The notes under the pieces are model-generated. The model did no database searches. It was given only the letters and a program-made list of their open reading frames with translations, and had not been told where the DNA came from. Positions 19,763 to 37,357 of a DNA stretch of 64,000 bases are shown in pieces. A program made the translations under genes and the position numbers. Positions within the stretch are counted from its first letter, which is position 1. Each line of letters begins with the position of its first letter. Source of the DNA: Lepus europaeus (lineage: Eukaryota; Chordata; Mammalia; Lagomorpha; Leporidae); NCBI RefSeq assembly GCF_033115175.1, contig NC_084850.1, forward strand, positions 101,061,439-101,125,438. The letters are read 5' to 3'.

Positions 19763-20724
19763 TTGAGTGAAGTGTTTCTGAAATGCTACCTAGAGGGCAG
19801 AGGTGTTCTTGTCTGAGGCCAAGACAGAATTCATATAGAGAGCTCAAGGCTCATGCAGAGGGTCAGGACAAACCTTCCACCAGGGTGGTTCAGGGACCTC
19901 CTTACGTCATCAGTGCAGAGATTGCTAAGTGGAGTAAAGCGGATGTTTCTCCTATGCAAGGTAAGGGCTGGTGGTCTGTCCAGTGTCCAGTATCAAGTTG
20001 GGTTTCTGGTTGGTATCTAGATAAGGAGTTCCCTTAGAGCTCCAGAGGTAGCCTCTGGTACCAGATTAGGGTGATTGTTCTTATAGGGGGTGAGGCTGAG
20101 GCTCCCGAACAAGACAGGGCCCAGCATGTATCTAGCATGGGTTCTCAGAGAGATTGTTGTCTAAAGTGAGGACTGGGCCTCCAATAGGGGGTGAGGGCTG
20201 GGTATTTGTTGGGGAAGCCGGGCAGGTGGTTTTTACAGGGTCAGGGCCATTCTGGACAGTCCCTGCAATGATCATAGGCTACTATGGTTCTGCAGTGGAC
20301 CACTCAGTGGTATTGGTATGGTGACCAGCTGACAGGCATTCTGTACAGGATAGCTGCATGCCCATTCCTACATTCAGAATCTACAGGACCCCCACTCCCA
20401 CCCTTCAACAACCCTCATCTCTGGGGCTCCATAAGAGAAGTAGCTCAATTAGGTGTGAGTGACACTTGCTGGAGTGGGAGTGGGGGTCACGCCATCCAAA
20501 ATCTACTCCTTAAACTCGGGGTAGTCGGGGCAAGTTACTCATCAGCTCTGAGCCTTGATGTTTGATGAGTAGAATGAGTATGAGTATACTTTCCTCTGAG
20601 TATTTTTCCATAAAATTTTAGTGTTGATGAACTAAAGCCACTGAAGCTCCCTAGCTTGTCTCCTGCTCCACAATGAGCATTCTGAGGAACCAGTGCTGCT
20701 GGCTCTGGTGAGTAGCTGGGTTGG

Positions 20725-20825
20725 AGAGGGGCTAGGCATGGACTCCAGGGCCAGACTGCCTAGCTCAGCCTCTCACTGTTAGCTGTGTGGCCTCAGGTAA
20801 GCCACTTTTCCTGTCTGCCTTGGGA
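20725..20825 (+). mobile_element. MIR SINE fragment
   Basis: GGCATGGACTCCAGGGCCAG then GCTGTGTGGCCTCAGGTAAG matches the MIR core. Confidence 0.55.
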
Positions 20826-21179
20826 TGTCCCCTGCTTGGAGAATGTACCTAGATAAGTGTTGGTTAAACTGAAAAGCAGATTTCACTGTAGGGCAGCAGT
20901 TCACCCAGGTGAGCAGGAGTGCTGGGGAGGGAGGTGGCACTGTGCAGAGCTCCCCACCTACCAGGATCTGAATATCAATCCCCAGAGGCCATTTTGTCTT
21001 CCTCATCTCCCTTCTCATTCTCTACCCACAGGGCTGCAGGCCAAGCTGGATTGAGAGAGATAAGTGAGGACCCATGGACAACCCCACACTCCAGCTCTGG
21101 TCTTTTCACCCTGAACTTTCCTTTCCTGAATGTGTCTTGTCCTTTGGAAGAGAGTCTTCAACTTCTCCTGTCAAGAACT

Positions 21180-21800
21180 GTACATGTTGATACCACCGCA
21201 GATGTACACAAAGCTACTCACCTTGTCTGCCACTCATACAATATGAACACCCGTACATACCTGTACAAGTGCAGAGACTTGCAGAGAAATCCTGCCATTA
21301 CCTGATCCACCATGGCACACATTGCCACCACAGTCATGCTGTTACCCCTCCGTATACTCTAATACTCAGTTATTGTTCAACATTCCAACAGTATTCAGCC
21401 TAGTACATATGCTGTCACACTGTCTCAAAGATCACCCAGAGTCACGCACAGTCACATGAATATAACCACACAGACTTCCTCTTCACCCCCCCATGGCACA
21501 CACACTTCCACATGCCCTCATCCAGTCACTTGGCGTGGCACCCACCATTCCCCACTCCCTCTTGGTCACAACGCCATCTCTCAGTGGGACATACGGAACC
21601 TCCTAGATGCTGTCACACAAAGTTCCACATCTACTGGTAAAATGGCATATCAAAACCCTCCAGGAACAAAATGTCATACATGTCATCTCACCCAGCTTCA
21701 TACAATCATACATTTCAGTCATATATAGCCATCAAAGAATGAAGATGCTACTACCCACCCTGCCTGACACTGCTGTTTATTTTCAGTCACACACATATAG
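21180..21800. repeat. CA/CAC-rich degenerate repeat downstream of GATA1
   Basis: Phrases such as CAGTCACACACA, CCACCATGGCACACA and GTCACAC recur irregularly just beyond the GATA1 poly(A) site. It looks like a decayed minisatellite. No gene is seen. Confidence 0.4.
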
Positions 21801-21824
21801 CTCTAATATCAGGACTTTGGTAAT

Positions 21825-28582
<6,758 letters not shown>

Positions 28583-28692
28583 GATCCCAAAGGGTGTCCT
28601 GACTGGCCTTGGCCTTTGAGGCTCCCTTCCTCCCTCCTTCCCTCCCTCCCCTCTCCCTCCTCCCTCCTCCCCAGGGAGTGGCTGCTGCCCTA

Positions 28693-28702
28693 GTGGGTGG
28701 GG
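28693..28702 (-). promoter_or_regulatory. CACCC box in GATA1 proximal promoter
   Basis: GTGGGTGGGG on the plus strand reads CCCCACCCAC in the gene direction, about 115 bases upstream of the inferred start. CACCC boxes bind KLF factors and are a known feature of the GATA1 promoter. No TATA box was seen. Confidence 0.45.
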
Positions 28703-29193
28703 CAGTCCAGGGGAGGGGATGTGCCCCCTGTTTGTGGGGCACCTCCTGGGCACTGGAGCCCCTCCTCCACTCTACCTGCTCACCCATGGATCTTTGGACC
28801 TGCTGGACTTGGATTCCCGTGGACTTCAGTGTCCAGCAAAGCCTGGTGGGCTAAAACCAAGATAAAATGAAAATAGCAGATAGGGTTTCATGACTCTACT
28901 AGGCTTTTCAGTGAGTGACGCTCCTACCTCCTGCTGGGTGTTGGGCCAGGAGTGGGCTACGTCCTTATGTATGTGAGTCCTTCTGGCTGCGCAGACAGGA
29001 AGGATATAGCTGTACCCATTTTGCAGGTGAGACTATGAGGCTCAGACAGGTTTGGTGGGATTGGAGCCAAAGCCTGTGGAATACCTTGATGAGCTAGCCC
29101 CCAGCCTAGGGGCCAGAGCTGGCAGGAGGCAGGGGCACACTTGCTCAGTGCCCCACTGGGGCTTGCGCCAGCTCTGGCCTGCCTTGGGGCAGC

Positions 29194-29208
29194 AGATAAG
29201 TCTTATCA
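29194..29208. promoter_or_regulatory. Palindromic double-GATA site upstream of GATA1
   Basis: AGATAAGTCTTATCA places two GATA motifs head to head about 0.62 kb upstream of the erythroid first exon. That is close to the position of the mouse Gata1 'dblGATA' site, which mediates autoregulation and eosinophil expression. Assignment is by motif and position. Confidence 0.75.
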
Positions 29209-29394
29209 GATGGTGGCGACTGTGGCTGTTGGCGCCACAGTAACAGGCTGTCTTGGGATGGGGGGCAGGGTGCGGGGAGGGGGGCCACCCAGGGACAGTG
29301 GCAGTGGCCTCAGCTTCTTGCCCGCCATGCTGCCTTGGAGGCGGGAAATTGAGGTGGGACTAGGGCCTGGTTCCTCTGAAGCAGTGGGCTAAGT

Positions 29395-29720
29395 TGGGGA
29401 GGGGAAGGGCTAGAGAGGGAGAGACAGAAAGACAGGGCCAGGGCCAGAGATAAGTGGAGAGAGATGGAAATGGGGAGGCAGAGAATAAGAGAGAGAGGGA
29501 TTAAATGGAGAGGTGGAAGGAGGCAGAGGACGTAGAAAGAAAAGAGAGGCAAAGAGAGGAGAGGCAAAGAGAATGAGAGAGATGAACAGAAGGCAAAAAT
29601 ACCTGAAAGTGACAGAGTCCAAAGACACAGGTGGAGAAACTGAGAAGGGAGACAGAGATGGGACAGAGGACAGGAATGTATTGTACAGGGACAGAGACAG
29701 GAATATTCAGGGACAGAGTC
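29395..29720. repeat. Purine-rich (GAGACAGA)-like low-complexity region
   Basis: The plus strand shows repeated GAGACAGAG, AGAGAGAGG and GGGACAGAG phrases upstream of the double-GATA site. It is a simple repeat with no coding potential. Confidence 0.5.
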
Positions 29721-30344
29721 TGAGGAAGTCCGAGACCCCAGGAGGCAGACTGGGGTAAGCCCAGGGCAGGTGGTGCTGGGGTGGGAGGGGATGTGGATGT
29801 GGATTGATGTGGATCTGTGTGACCTGTGGCCCTACCCTCAGCCTGGGCAGGTGAGAGACCCCCCCCCAGGGGGTGGTCACTGGGCCTCTACCCTGTTCCC
29901 TCCTCCTGCTCTGTCTCACCTAAATGTCAACAACAAAAAGCAATGAATCACCCTGACCTGTGCCTAGCCTGTGCTGAAAATTTTCTCCCTATAAAATCAT
30001 CTGACACACACACACAAGCTGGGTCCCATGGAGCAGGGCGTAAGACTCCCCAGTCCTGGTCCCAGCACTATGAGGGATAGGGAGCTCTACAGAGAGGGCA
30101 AGGACAGAGCCCTGGGCCAGTGGGGTCTGTCTGCTCACTCACTGGCCCTCCTTCACAGAGAGTTCACCCCTTCATGTACCCCTCTGAGCATCAGTGTTCT
30201 CAAACACAAAATGAGAGTTTGGGGGAGGAGAGAGAGTGTAAGGCCACAACTTCCCATTTATTGCGCCCCTGCTGTGTGCCACGCCCCATGTTGAGTCCTC
30301 ATCAGTAAGAAGCCCAATACAGGCAAAGACACCTATGATTTAAG

Positions 30345-30545
30345 TGGCCATGGTTTCCAGGCATGGACTGTGGAGCCAGTCCACCTTTGTTCATAGACCA
30401 CCCTAGGCTCCAACTGGTTGGCTAACTTGGATGAGTCTTTCACCCCTTTGGGCCTCAGTTTCTTATCCATAAAAATGGGCTAGTAATGGTAACTACTCGA
30501 GGCTGACTGTGGAAGCTGAATGAATTTTAGTCCATGTTAGGTGAT
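30345..30545 (+). mobile_element. MIR SINE
   Basis: GCATGGACTGTGGAGCCAGT, then CCTTTGGGCCTCAGTTTCTT and ATCCATAAAAATGGG follow the MIR consensus order. Confidence 0.6.
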
Positions 30546-30629
30546 TGTAACTCACTTGCATCTGAACTTGTTGTAAGTGTTAAGTGTTCTTGTCTATTTA
30601 CTACCTACTGTATACGGTGGGTAGCATTT

Positions 30630-30820
30630 GGTACTTTCTTACTAACACTGCTACTAATTCTAGTTCTAATGCTAATATGCTAACATCAATGGTAACACTA
30701 GCATTAATGCTAATATTGATACTAATTCTATTAGTATTCTAGTACTAGTTGTAATCTAACACTACTATAATTTTAATGCTGATTGTAAAACTTTAATTCT
30801 AGCAATAGCATTAATACAAT
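30630..30820 (+). repeat. Degenerate CTAATGCTAAT-type repeat, continued at 31463-31530
   Basis: Short units such as ACTAATTCTAGTT, GCTAATATGCTAAC and CATTAATGCTAAT recur. The same composition (ACTAGTATTAGTAG) resumes after two SINEs, so they inserted into a pre-existing repeat. Confidence 0.5.
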
Positions 30821-30847
30821 TTTTAAAGATTTGTTTATTTATTTAGG

Positions 30848-30886
<39 letters not shown>

Positions 30887-31135
30887 TCTTCCATCCGCTT
30901 ATTCCCTGCTCTAATGACTACAATGGCCAGAGCTGGGCAGATCCAAAGCCAGGATCCAGGAGCTTCTTCTGGGTCTCCATGTAGGTGCAGGGGCCCAAGC
31001 ATTGAGCTATCCTCTGCTGCTTTCCCAGGCCATAAACCGAGAGCTGGATGGGAACAGGAGAAGGCAGGGCACAAACACCCATTGGGATGCTGGCACCAGC
31101 AAAGGCTTAACCTACTATGCCATGGTGCTGACCCT
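30821..31135 (-). mobile_element. CSINE, A/T-tail type with (GA)n
   Basis: AAAGATTTGTTTATTTATTT at the tail and GCCATGGTGCTGACCC at the head. Confidence 0.83.
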
Positions 31136-31140
31136 GATAC

Positions 31141-31462
31141 TTTTTTTTTTTAGATTTATTCTTATTTATTTATTTGAAAGGCAGAGTTAGAGAGAGGGAG
31201 AGACAGATCTTCCATCCACTGGTTCACTCCTCAAATGGCTGCAACAGCTGGAGCTGGGCCATGTTGAAGCCAGGAGCCTGGAACTCCATCCGGGTTTCCC
31301 ACATGCAGGGGCCCAGACACTTGGGCCATCTTCTGCTGTTTTCCCAGGCACATTATCAGGGAGCTGAATGGGAAGTGGAGCAGTTGGGACTTGAACCAGC
31401 GCCCATATGGGGTGCCGGTGATACAGGTGGTGGGTTAACCTGCTGCACTACAGCGCTGGCCT
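31141..31462 (-). mobile_element. CSINE, A/T-tail type
   Basis: It directly follows the previous copy in the same orientation. The head is CACTACAGCGCTGGCC. Confidence 0.84.
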
Positions 31463-31529
31463 CCATTAATATAAATTCCGATACTAGTACTTACCACTAG
31501 TATTAGTAGAGTAATAGCAGCAGTAGCAT

Positions 31530-31935
31530 TTGCCAATTGACCCCAGGCACTGAGCTAAGTGCTCTTCATGCATAAATTTATCCCATTTTTAGCAGATCCT
31601 TGTGGGAAAAAATGTGTAAAACTGCCCCTGTCTTCGAGACTAGGAGTAAATGGGAAAAAAAAAAAAAAAAAAAAAGAAGAAGATGTTGGCCCAAGGCCGT
31701 GAGTTCTTGCTTCAACTCTCACACTGATTTGCTATGTAGTTCCTGGGCAAGCCACCTTCTGAGCCTCAGTTGCTTCACCTGGAAAATGGGTATAATCATA
31801 ACTTTCTCCCCTAACCCCCCGCTGCTGCCACACACACAGAATGTACCCACCCAACACCATGCCTGCCTGGCACACCATGTATGGTGTGCTCTGTAAATGG
31901 TAACTCTCATCATTGTTATTATTAGAAACTGCAGT
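31530..31935 (+). mobile_element. MIR-type SINE remnants
   Basis: GGCACTGAGCTAAGTGCTCT (31548) and GGGCAAGCCACCTTCTGAGC followed by CTCAGTTGCTTCACC (31745) are MIR core and flank sequences. An A-rich run separates them. Confidence 0.55.
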
Positions 31936-32226
31936 TGCAATGTTGGGGGCAAAGTAGGGAAATCTGTCCTCAAAGGGAAGGGCTAGGGGCCATGTCTAAG
32001 ACAAAGGTTTGCCCACTGGACTCGTTCTCCGTTTCTTCATTCCTGGCAGGGAACAAAGGGCTCAGGAAGGGAGTAAAGGATATGGTGGGGTTCCTCAGAG
32101 CCCTGCCTCCATCAAGAGCTAGAAACCCTGAGGTTCCGAGCCCAGGCCTTAACCTATTCCCTCCCCCATCCCTGCGGAGGGGGCACAAGCCCACAAGTCT
32201 GCGGCGACATTCAGCCAGCAGGGAGG

Positions 32227-32248
32227 CAACTGGGAGTGGGCAGATAAG
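32227..32248. promoter_or_regulatory. E-box/GATA composite, candidate GATA1 hematopoietic enhancer core (G1HE)
   Basis: CAACTG, nine bases, then AGATAAG form the spacing bound by TAL1-GATA1-LMO2-LDB1 complexes. It lies about 3.66 kb upstream of the GATA1 first exon, close to the mouse hypersensitive site at about -3.5 kb. The flanking few hundred bases are SINE-free. Function is inferred. Confidence 0.65.
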
Positions 32249-32259
32249 AGAATCAGCGG

Positions 32260-32838
32260 GGGCCAGGCCAGGCTTTGGGGTAGACAGGGGCGGGAGCAGG
32301 GGTGGGGTGTCCAGACCGCCCTGTCCTCTCTGTCAGACCTCAATTTGAGCCTCAGCTCCAATGTCCTCTCTTCCCAGAAGCCTTCCCTGCCTGGCTCACT
32401 CCCTACTGACATCCTCTAGACTCCCTGCGTGATCCAAGCCCATAGTATTAGGACTGTCTGTGCCTCTTGGGGACTGTAAGTTCACCAGGGTGGGGACAGA
32501 GCCCCACTCACCTTGGTGCAAGAGAAACATGAACGAAAGTCTGGCTAAAGAGTCAAACATTTGCTCTCAGAACAAATAGAATGCATTCTTTGATGCAGAA
32601 AGCATCGAAAGATGTTGTAGCAAGTGTTCACTTTTGTGGAACATTAATATGTTGCCTTATTGACTTGCGTTAGTTTAGAAAAAAAATAGGATATTAGTTA
32701 TAGTTGAAGTCCTTGCACCGATTCCATTTCTCTCCTTCCTTCTCTTGTCTTGTACTTGCTGTTTATCTTCCTCATGAGTATTTTTACTCCATTACCAGGT
32801 ACATATGTGCCCCTAAACACTAGATGATACTGGAGGTT
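32260..32838. other. Intergenic, SINE-free DNA upstream of GATA1
   Basis: No gene or named repeat is seen between the E-box/GATA composite and the LINE-1. The first 100 bases could belong to the enhancer. Confidence 0.4.
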
Positions 32839-33085
32839 TTTTTTTTTATTAAGATTTATGCTTATGTTCTAAACGTTTTCTGGTTTTAGTTCTAACATAG
32901 AGCTCTTTGATCCATTTGGAGTTTATCTTTGTAATGGTATAAACTAAGGCCCCAGCTTTATTCCCGTATGTGGCCCTGACACTGTCCTAGCACCATTTGT
33001 TTAAGACTTCTTACCCCATTGAACAGTCTTGCCTATAATGCGTGAGTTTATTTCTGGACTCTCAATTTTATTTCACTGACTCACA

Positions 33086-33312
33086 AGGGTATTTCAAAAA
33101 GTTGTTGCAAGTGGAATCAAAGAATAAATCTATTTTGGTACAAAAACATTTTGAAATTCATGCCTACCAGGGGTCTTCACAAAGTTTATGGAAACGCACA
33201 TTATGGAAAAGCTATGCATGGATTCAGAATTTTTGCAGTAAAGAAACTTATCTGTCAATTCTATTTTTCCACAAACTTAAGAAAAGTTTTCATTGGAGAG
33301 GCAGAGAGAGAC

Positions 33313-33357
<45 letters not shown>

Positions 33358-33625
33358 TCCTATCTGCTGGTTTATTCTTCAAACGGCCATGATAGCTGGC
33401 ACCAGGAAAGGCTGAAGCTGGGAGCTGAGAATTTAATTCAGATCTCCCACATGAGTGACAAGAACCCAATTACTTGAGCTGCATCCCAGAGTCTGCATTA
33501 GTGGGAATCTGGAGCTAAGAACTGAGCATCAAACCCAGGTACTCCAATGTGAGACTCAGGAGTCAAATGACATTTTAAATGCTAAGCTAAATGTCAACCT
33601 CTTTCCACAAATGTTAAAGTACCCT
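33086..33625. mobile_element. MITE-like element(s) with GGGTACTTCAAAAAGTT termini, SINE inside
   Basis: GGGTATTTCAAAAAGTTGTT (33088) begins the element and a diverged inverted copy, TTAAAGTACCC, ends it near 33622. A second start-like motif, GGGGTCTTCACAAAGTTTAT, sits at 33174. A minus-strand CSINE lies inside and antisense LINE-1 flanks both sides. Confidence 0.5.
33291..33600 (-). mobile_element. Old CSINE inside MITE-like element
   Basis: GAGAGGCAGAGAGAGACAGA, a (GA)n tract and CATTAGTGGGAATCTGGAGC mark a diverged copy. Confidence 0.65.
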
Positions 33626-34081
33626 CATATATGTCTCACAGTCTTGATTACTCTAGCTATGTAGTTTTTCAATTGAGAAATGTGAGTCCTCCAACTCCGT
33701 TTTTGGTTTTCATGACTGGTACAGCTGCTTTGGGTCCCTAGTACTTCCATGTGAATTTTTGTATGAGCTTGTTAACTGCTGCAAAGGAGCAAGCTGGGAT
33801 TTGGATAAGACAGCATTAAGTCCACAGATCAATTTGGAGAATATTGCTATCTTAACACTATATAGTCTTCCAGTCCATGAACATGTGATATCTTTCTATG
33901 TATTTAGGTGGTCTTTAAGTTCTTTCATAGTTCTTAATGTACAAGTCTTGCCCTTCTTTTGTTAATTAGTATTTTATTCATTTCAATGCAATTATAAATA
34001 AAATTGTTTTCTTAATTTCATTTTTGTTAATTACTATTGTATATAATTAAATTTGGGGTGCTCCTGTATCATATACAATCT

Positions 34082-34425
34082 TTTTTTTTTTTTTTTGACA
34101 GGCAGAGTGGACAGTGAGAGAGAGAGAGACAGAGAGAAAGGTCTTCCTTTGCCGTTGGTTCACCCTCTAATGGCCGCCGCGGTAGCGCGCTGCGGCAGGT
34201 GCACCGCGCTGTTCCGATGGCAGGAGCCAGGTGCTTATCCTGGTCTCCCATGGGGTGCAGAGCCCAAACACTTGGGCCATCCTCCACTGCACTCCCTGGC
34301 CACAGCAGAGAGCTGGCCTGGAAGAGGGGCAACCGGGACAGGATCGGTGCCCCGACCGGGACTAGAACCCGGTGTGCCGGCGCCGCAAGGCGGAGGATTA
34401 GCCTGTTGAGCCACGGCGCCGGCCC
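34082..34425 (-). mobile_element. CSINE, young GC-rich type
   Basis: The TSD ATATACAATCT is at 34071 and 34426; the head is GCCACGGCGCCGGCCC. It is inserted in the antisense LINE-1. Confidence 0.9.
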
Positions 34426-34529
34426 ATATACAATCTTATATCCTGGAACCTTGCTGAGCATATTCAAGCAGTCTTTAAAAAGTTCATGGAAAATCTATAT
34501 AATGAAAAAAACTACACATGAATTTCTTT

Positions 34530-34944
34530 TATTTAATTGAAAGTCATTGTGACAGAGAGAAGAGGGAGACAGAGAGAGGTGGGGAGAGACACAGAGAGAG
34601 AGTGAAATCTTCTGTCTACTGGTTCATTCTCCAAATGGCCCCAACCACCACGTCTGGGCCATGTCGAAACCAGAAACATGAAATTCCATCTAGGTGGCTG
34701 GCGCTGTGGCTCACTTGGCTAAATCCTCCGCCTGCAGCACCAGCACCATGGATTCTAGTCCTGGTTGCTCCTCTTCCAGTCCAGCTCTCTGCTGTGGCCC
34801 AGGAAGGCAGTGGAGGATGGCCCAAGTCCTTGGGCCCTGCACCCGCATGGGAGACTAGGAGGAAGCACCTGGCTCCTGGCTTCGGATTGGCACAGCGCAC
34901 CAGCCGTAGCGGCCATTTGGGGGATGAACCAACGGAAAGGAAGA

Positions 34945-34976
<32 letters not shown>

Positions 34977-35252
34977 ACTGTCTAAATCTGCCTGTCCAAA
35001 AAAAAAAAAAAAAAACAAAACAAAAAAAAACAACCAACCAACCAAACAAAAAAAAACCACAAGAAATTCCATCCAGGTCTCTCACATGGGTCGTAGGGAC
35101 TCAAGCAATTGGGTCATCTTCCACTGCCTTCTCAGGCACATTAGCTGGGAGCTAGATTGGAAGCAGAGCAGCAACGACTCAAACCATTACTCCAATATTA
35201 GATGCCCATGTTGTAGACAGCAGCTTAACCTGCTACACCACAACGCTGACCC
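34530..35252 (-). mobile_element. Old CSINE split by a young one
   Basis: AATTGAAAGTCATTGTGACA at the tail and CACCACAACGCTGACCCC at the head, with the young copy at 34696-35062 inside. Confidence 0.75.
34696..35062 (+). mobile_element. CSINE, young type, nested
   Basis: The head is GGCTGGCGCTGTGGCTCAC. The TSD GAAATTCCATCTAGGT / GAAATTCCATCCAGGT has one mismatch. Confidence 0.88.
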
Positions 35253-35383
35253 CAGATTTCATTTTTTGTGCCAAAATAAGCATCCTTTAATTTTTTCATG
35301 AACATTTTGAAGAACCCCCATATATGAGTAATTGGTTAGTTTTGTTATGAATTACTTAAGATTTTCTATATACAAGATCATGT

Positions 35384-35695
35384 TGGGGGTAGCATTATGG
35401 TACAGCAATTTATCCAATGCCTATGATGCCCGCATCACAGTCAGAGTGCTGGTTTGAGTCCCAGCTGTTTTGCTTAGTAATGCACCTGGGAAGGTTAGTA
35501 AAATATGGCTCAAGTATGCAGGCCCCTGCAACCACATGAGAGACCCAAATGGAGTTCTTGGTACCTGGCTTCCTATTGCCCCAGCACTGGCTGTTGTGGG
35601 CATTTGGAGAACCCAGCAGATGGAAGATCCTCTCTCTCTGTCTCTCCCTCACTCTCTGTGACTCTGCCTTTCAAATAAATAAATCTTTAAAAGAG
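35384..35695 (+). mobile_element. Old CSINE
   Basis: GGTAGCATTATGGTACAGC at the head and AAATAAATAAATCTTTAAAA at the tail. The microsatellite follows directly. Confidence 0.78.
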
Positions 35696-35697
35696 CA

Positions 35698-35701
35698 GAC
35701 A

Positions 35702-35750
<49 letters not shown>
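35698..35750 (+). repeat. (AC)n(AG)n compound microsatellite
   Basis: About 10 AC units followed by about 14 AG units at the 3' end of the preceding plus-strand SINE. Confidence 0.85.
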
Positions 35751-35752
<2 letters not shown>

Positions 35753-35814
35753 TCATCTGCAAATAGAGATAGTTTTACTTCTTCCAATACAGATGTCTCT
35801 TCTTTCTTGCCTAA

Positions 35815-36210
35815 TGTTGTGGTTTGAACAGGATGTGGTTCCCCAGACTCATGCAGGCATTTGTATCTCAAAGTCTTATGTTAAAGGGTTAATTGATCCA
35901 ATTATGATGTCTTGGAGGTAGGCCTAGTGGGAGGTGTTTAGGTCTTGGTTGGGAGGGCTTGCTCTTAGAAAGCAGTTTTTACAAAAGAGATGGTTATTTA
36001 AACAAAGTTTGGCCTGGTTTCCTTCTCTTCTTCTTGGCTGGCCATTTGATTGTCTCTCTCCCTCCTCCAGCCTCACCAGATGCCTAAACCAATGGGGCTA
36101 TCCAAAATTAGACCATAAACCTCCAAAACTGTAAGCAAAAATAAGTGTCCTTCCTAAGAAACTCTTCTAAGATATTTTAGTTGTAGTAACAAAAAAGTGA
36201 ACTAATACGT
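35815..36210 (+). mobile_element. MaLR (ERVL-MaLR) solitary LTR
   Basis: It begins TGTTGTGGTTTGAACAGG, contains AGTGGGAGGTGTTTAGGTC and a CCAGCCTCACCAGATG-type middle, and ends AGTGAACTAATACG, the layout of MLT/MST-type LTRs. No internal retroviral region is attached. It sits inside the antisense LINE-1. Confidence 0.7.
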
Positions 36211-36264
36211 ATAATTACCGTGTTAGAAGCTTCAGTACAAAGTTGCATAGAAGTGATGAGAGGG

Positions 36265-36530
36265 AGGGCTGGCATTATGATGCAGCAGGTTAAGCTGCTG
36301 CTTGAGACACTGGCATCCCATATTAGAGTGCTGGTTCAAGTCCCTGCTGCTCTCCTTCCAATCCAGCTTTCTGCTAATGTTCCTGGGAAGGCAGTGAAAG
36401 ATGGCCCTATTATTAGGGCCCCTGCACCCATGTAGGAGATCAAGATGAGGTTCCTGACCCTTGGTTTCAGCTTGGCCCAGACCTGGCTGTTGCAGCCATT
36501 TGGGGGAATGAACCAGAAGTTGTAAAATCA

Positions 36531-36570
<40 letters not shown>

Positions 36571-36596
36571 TTCTGTCTTACAAAAAAAGGGGGGGT
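36265..36596 (+). mobile_element. CSINE, older A/T-tail type
   Basis: The TSD AGTGATGAGAGGG is perfect at 36252 and 36597. It is inserted in the antisense LINE-1. Confidence 0.88.
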
Positions 36597-37357
36597 AGTG
36601 ATGAGAGGGGACATCCTTGATCCTTAGGAGAAAGCCTTCAGTCTTTCACCATTCAGTCTGATGTTAGCAGTGGGGTTCTATACATGCCCTTTGATCAAGG
36701 AGTTTCTCTTCTATTCCTAGTCTGTTGAGTGGTTTTTTTTTTTATCATGAAGGAGTGATGAATTTTGTTAAATGGCTTTTCTGCGTCTACCAAGAAGATC
36801 ATGTAGTGTTTGTCTCTTATTCTGTTGATATGGAGTATTCCATTGATTGATTTTCATATGTTGGAACCAACCTTGCCTTGCTGGGATAAATCCCACTCAG
36901 TCATGGTGTACAATCCTTCTTTTTATGTTGCTGGATTCTATTTTCTTATACTTTGTTGTGGAGTTCTGCATCTAAATTTGAAATAGATAATGATATATAG
37001 TTTTCTTTTTGTCTTTGTCTAGTTTTGTTATTGGAATAATGCTGGCCACATAAATTCATTCCCTTTTATTGTTGAGTCATATCCCATGGAGTGGATATTT
37101 CACAGTTTGTATAACCACTCATCTTCTGATGGATGTTTGAATTGTTTCTAGTTTTTGCCCTATTATAACAAATCTTCAGTTTACAGAGAGTCATATTCCT
37201 CTGTGCATACACATGTGAAAAAGTTTCTCCAGGGGATAGGAGATATCATTCCACCTATCCACCTACCCATCCATCCATCCACCCATCTCCCTGCCTCCTT
37301 CCGTTAATCATCTATATCCGAGAACATAATATATAGGTCCACAGCAAGTTTTCTCTC

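Larger units (their letters stand above)
15112..20300. repeat. Degenerate tandem repeat, roughly 25-35 bp unit, interrupted by SINEs
   Basis: Between SINEs the sequence repeats a loose motif like GGTTCCTGTACAGGGTGAGG with spacers, for example at 15300-15400, 17325-17790, 18231-18550, 18890-18975, 19293-19430 and 19763-20280. Copies are diverged but keep the core TTCCTGTACAG or TTTCTATACAG. The stretch 15540-15950 does not fit the pattern and looks like another old repeat. Confidence 0.6.
34460..35330. mobile_element. MITE-like element interrupted by two nested SINEs
   Basis: The left end AGTCTTTAAAAAGTTCATGG (34470) and right end TTCATGAACATTTTGAAGAA (35298) are inverted versions of each other. 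The body is split by an old minus-strand CSINE, itself split by a young plus-strand CSINE. Confidence 0.5.
32840..37215 (-). mobile_element. Antisense LINE-1 ORF2/3' fragment, split by later insertions
   Basis: L1-like blocks at 32845-33085, 33626-34070, 34437-34466, 35335-35383, 35750-35814, 36211-36264 and 36598-37045 follow one another in the order expected for the reverse strand of L1 ORF2. An example is the block around TTGGAGAATATTGCTATCTT. 37046-37215 resembles L1 3' sequence in the same orientation. Frames are destroyed. Between blocks lie a MITE-like element, CSINEs and a MaLR LTR. Confidence 0.75.

Noticed and set aside
15112-20300. CRISPR-like repeat array
   Set aside because: Repeats are too diverged and irregular, there are no unique spacers of constant length, and the genome is mammalian.
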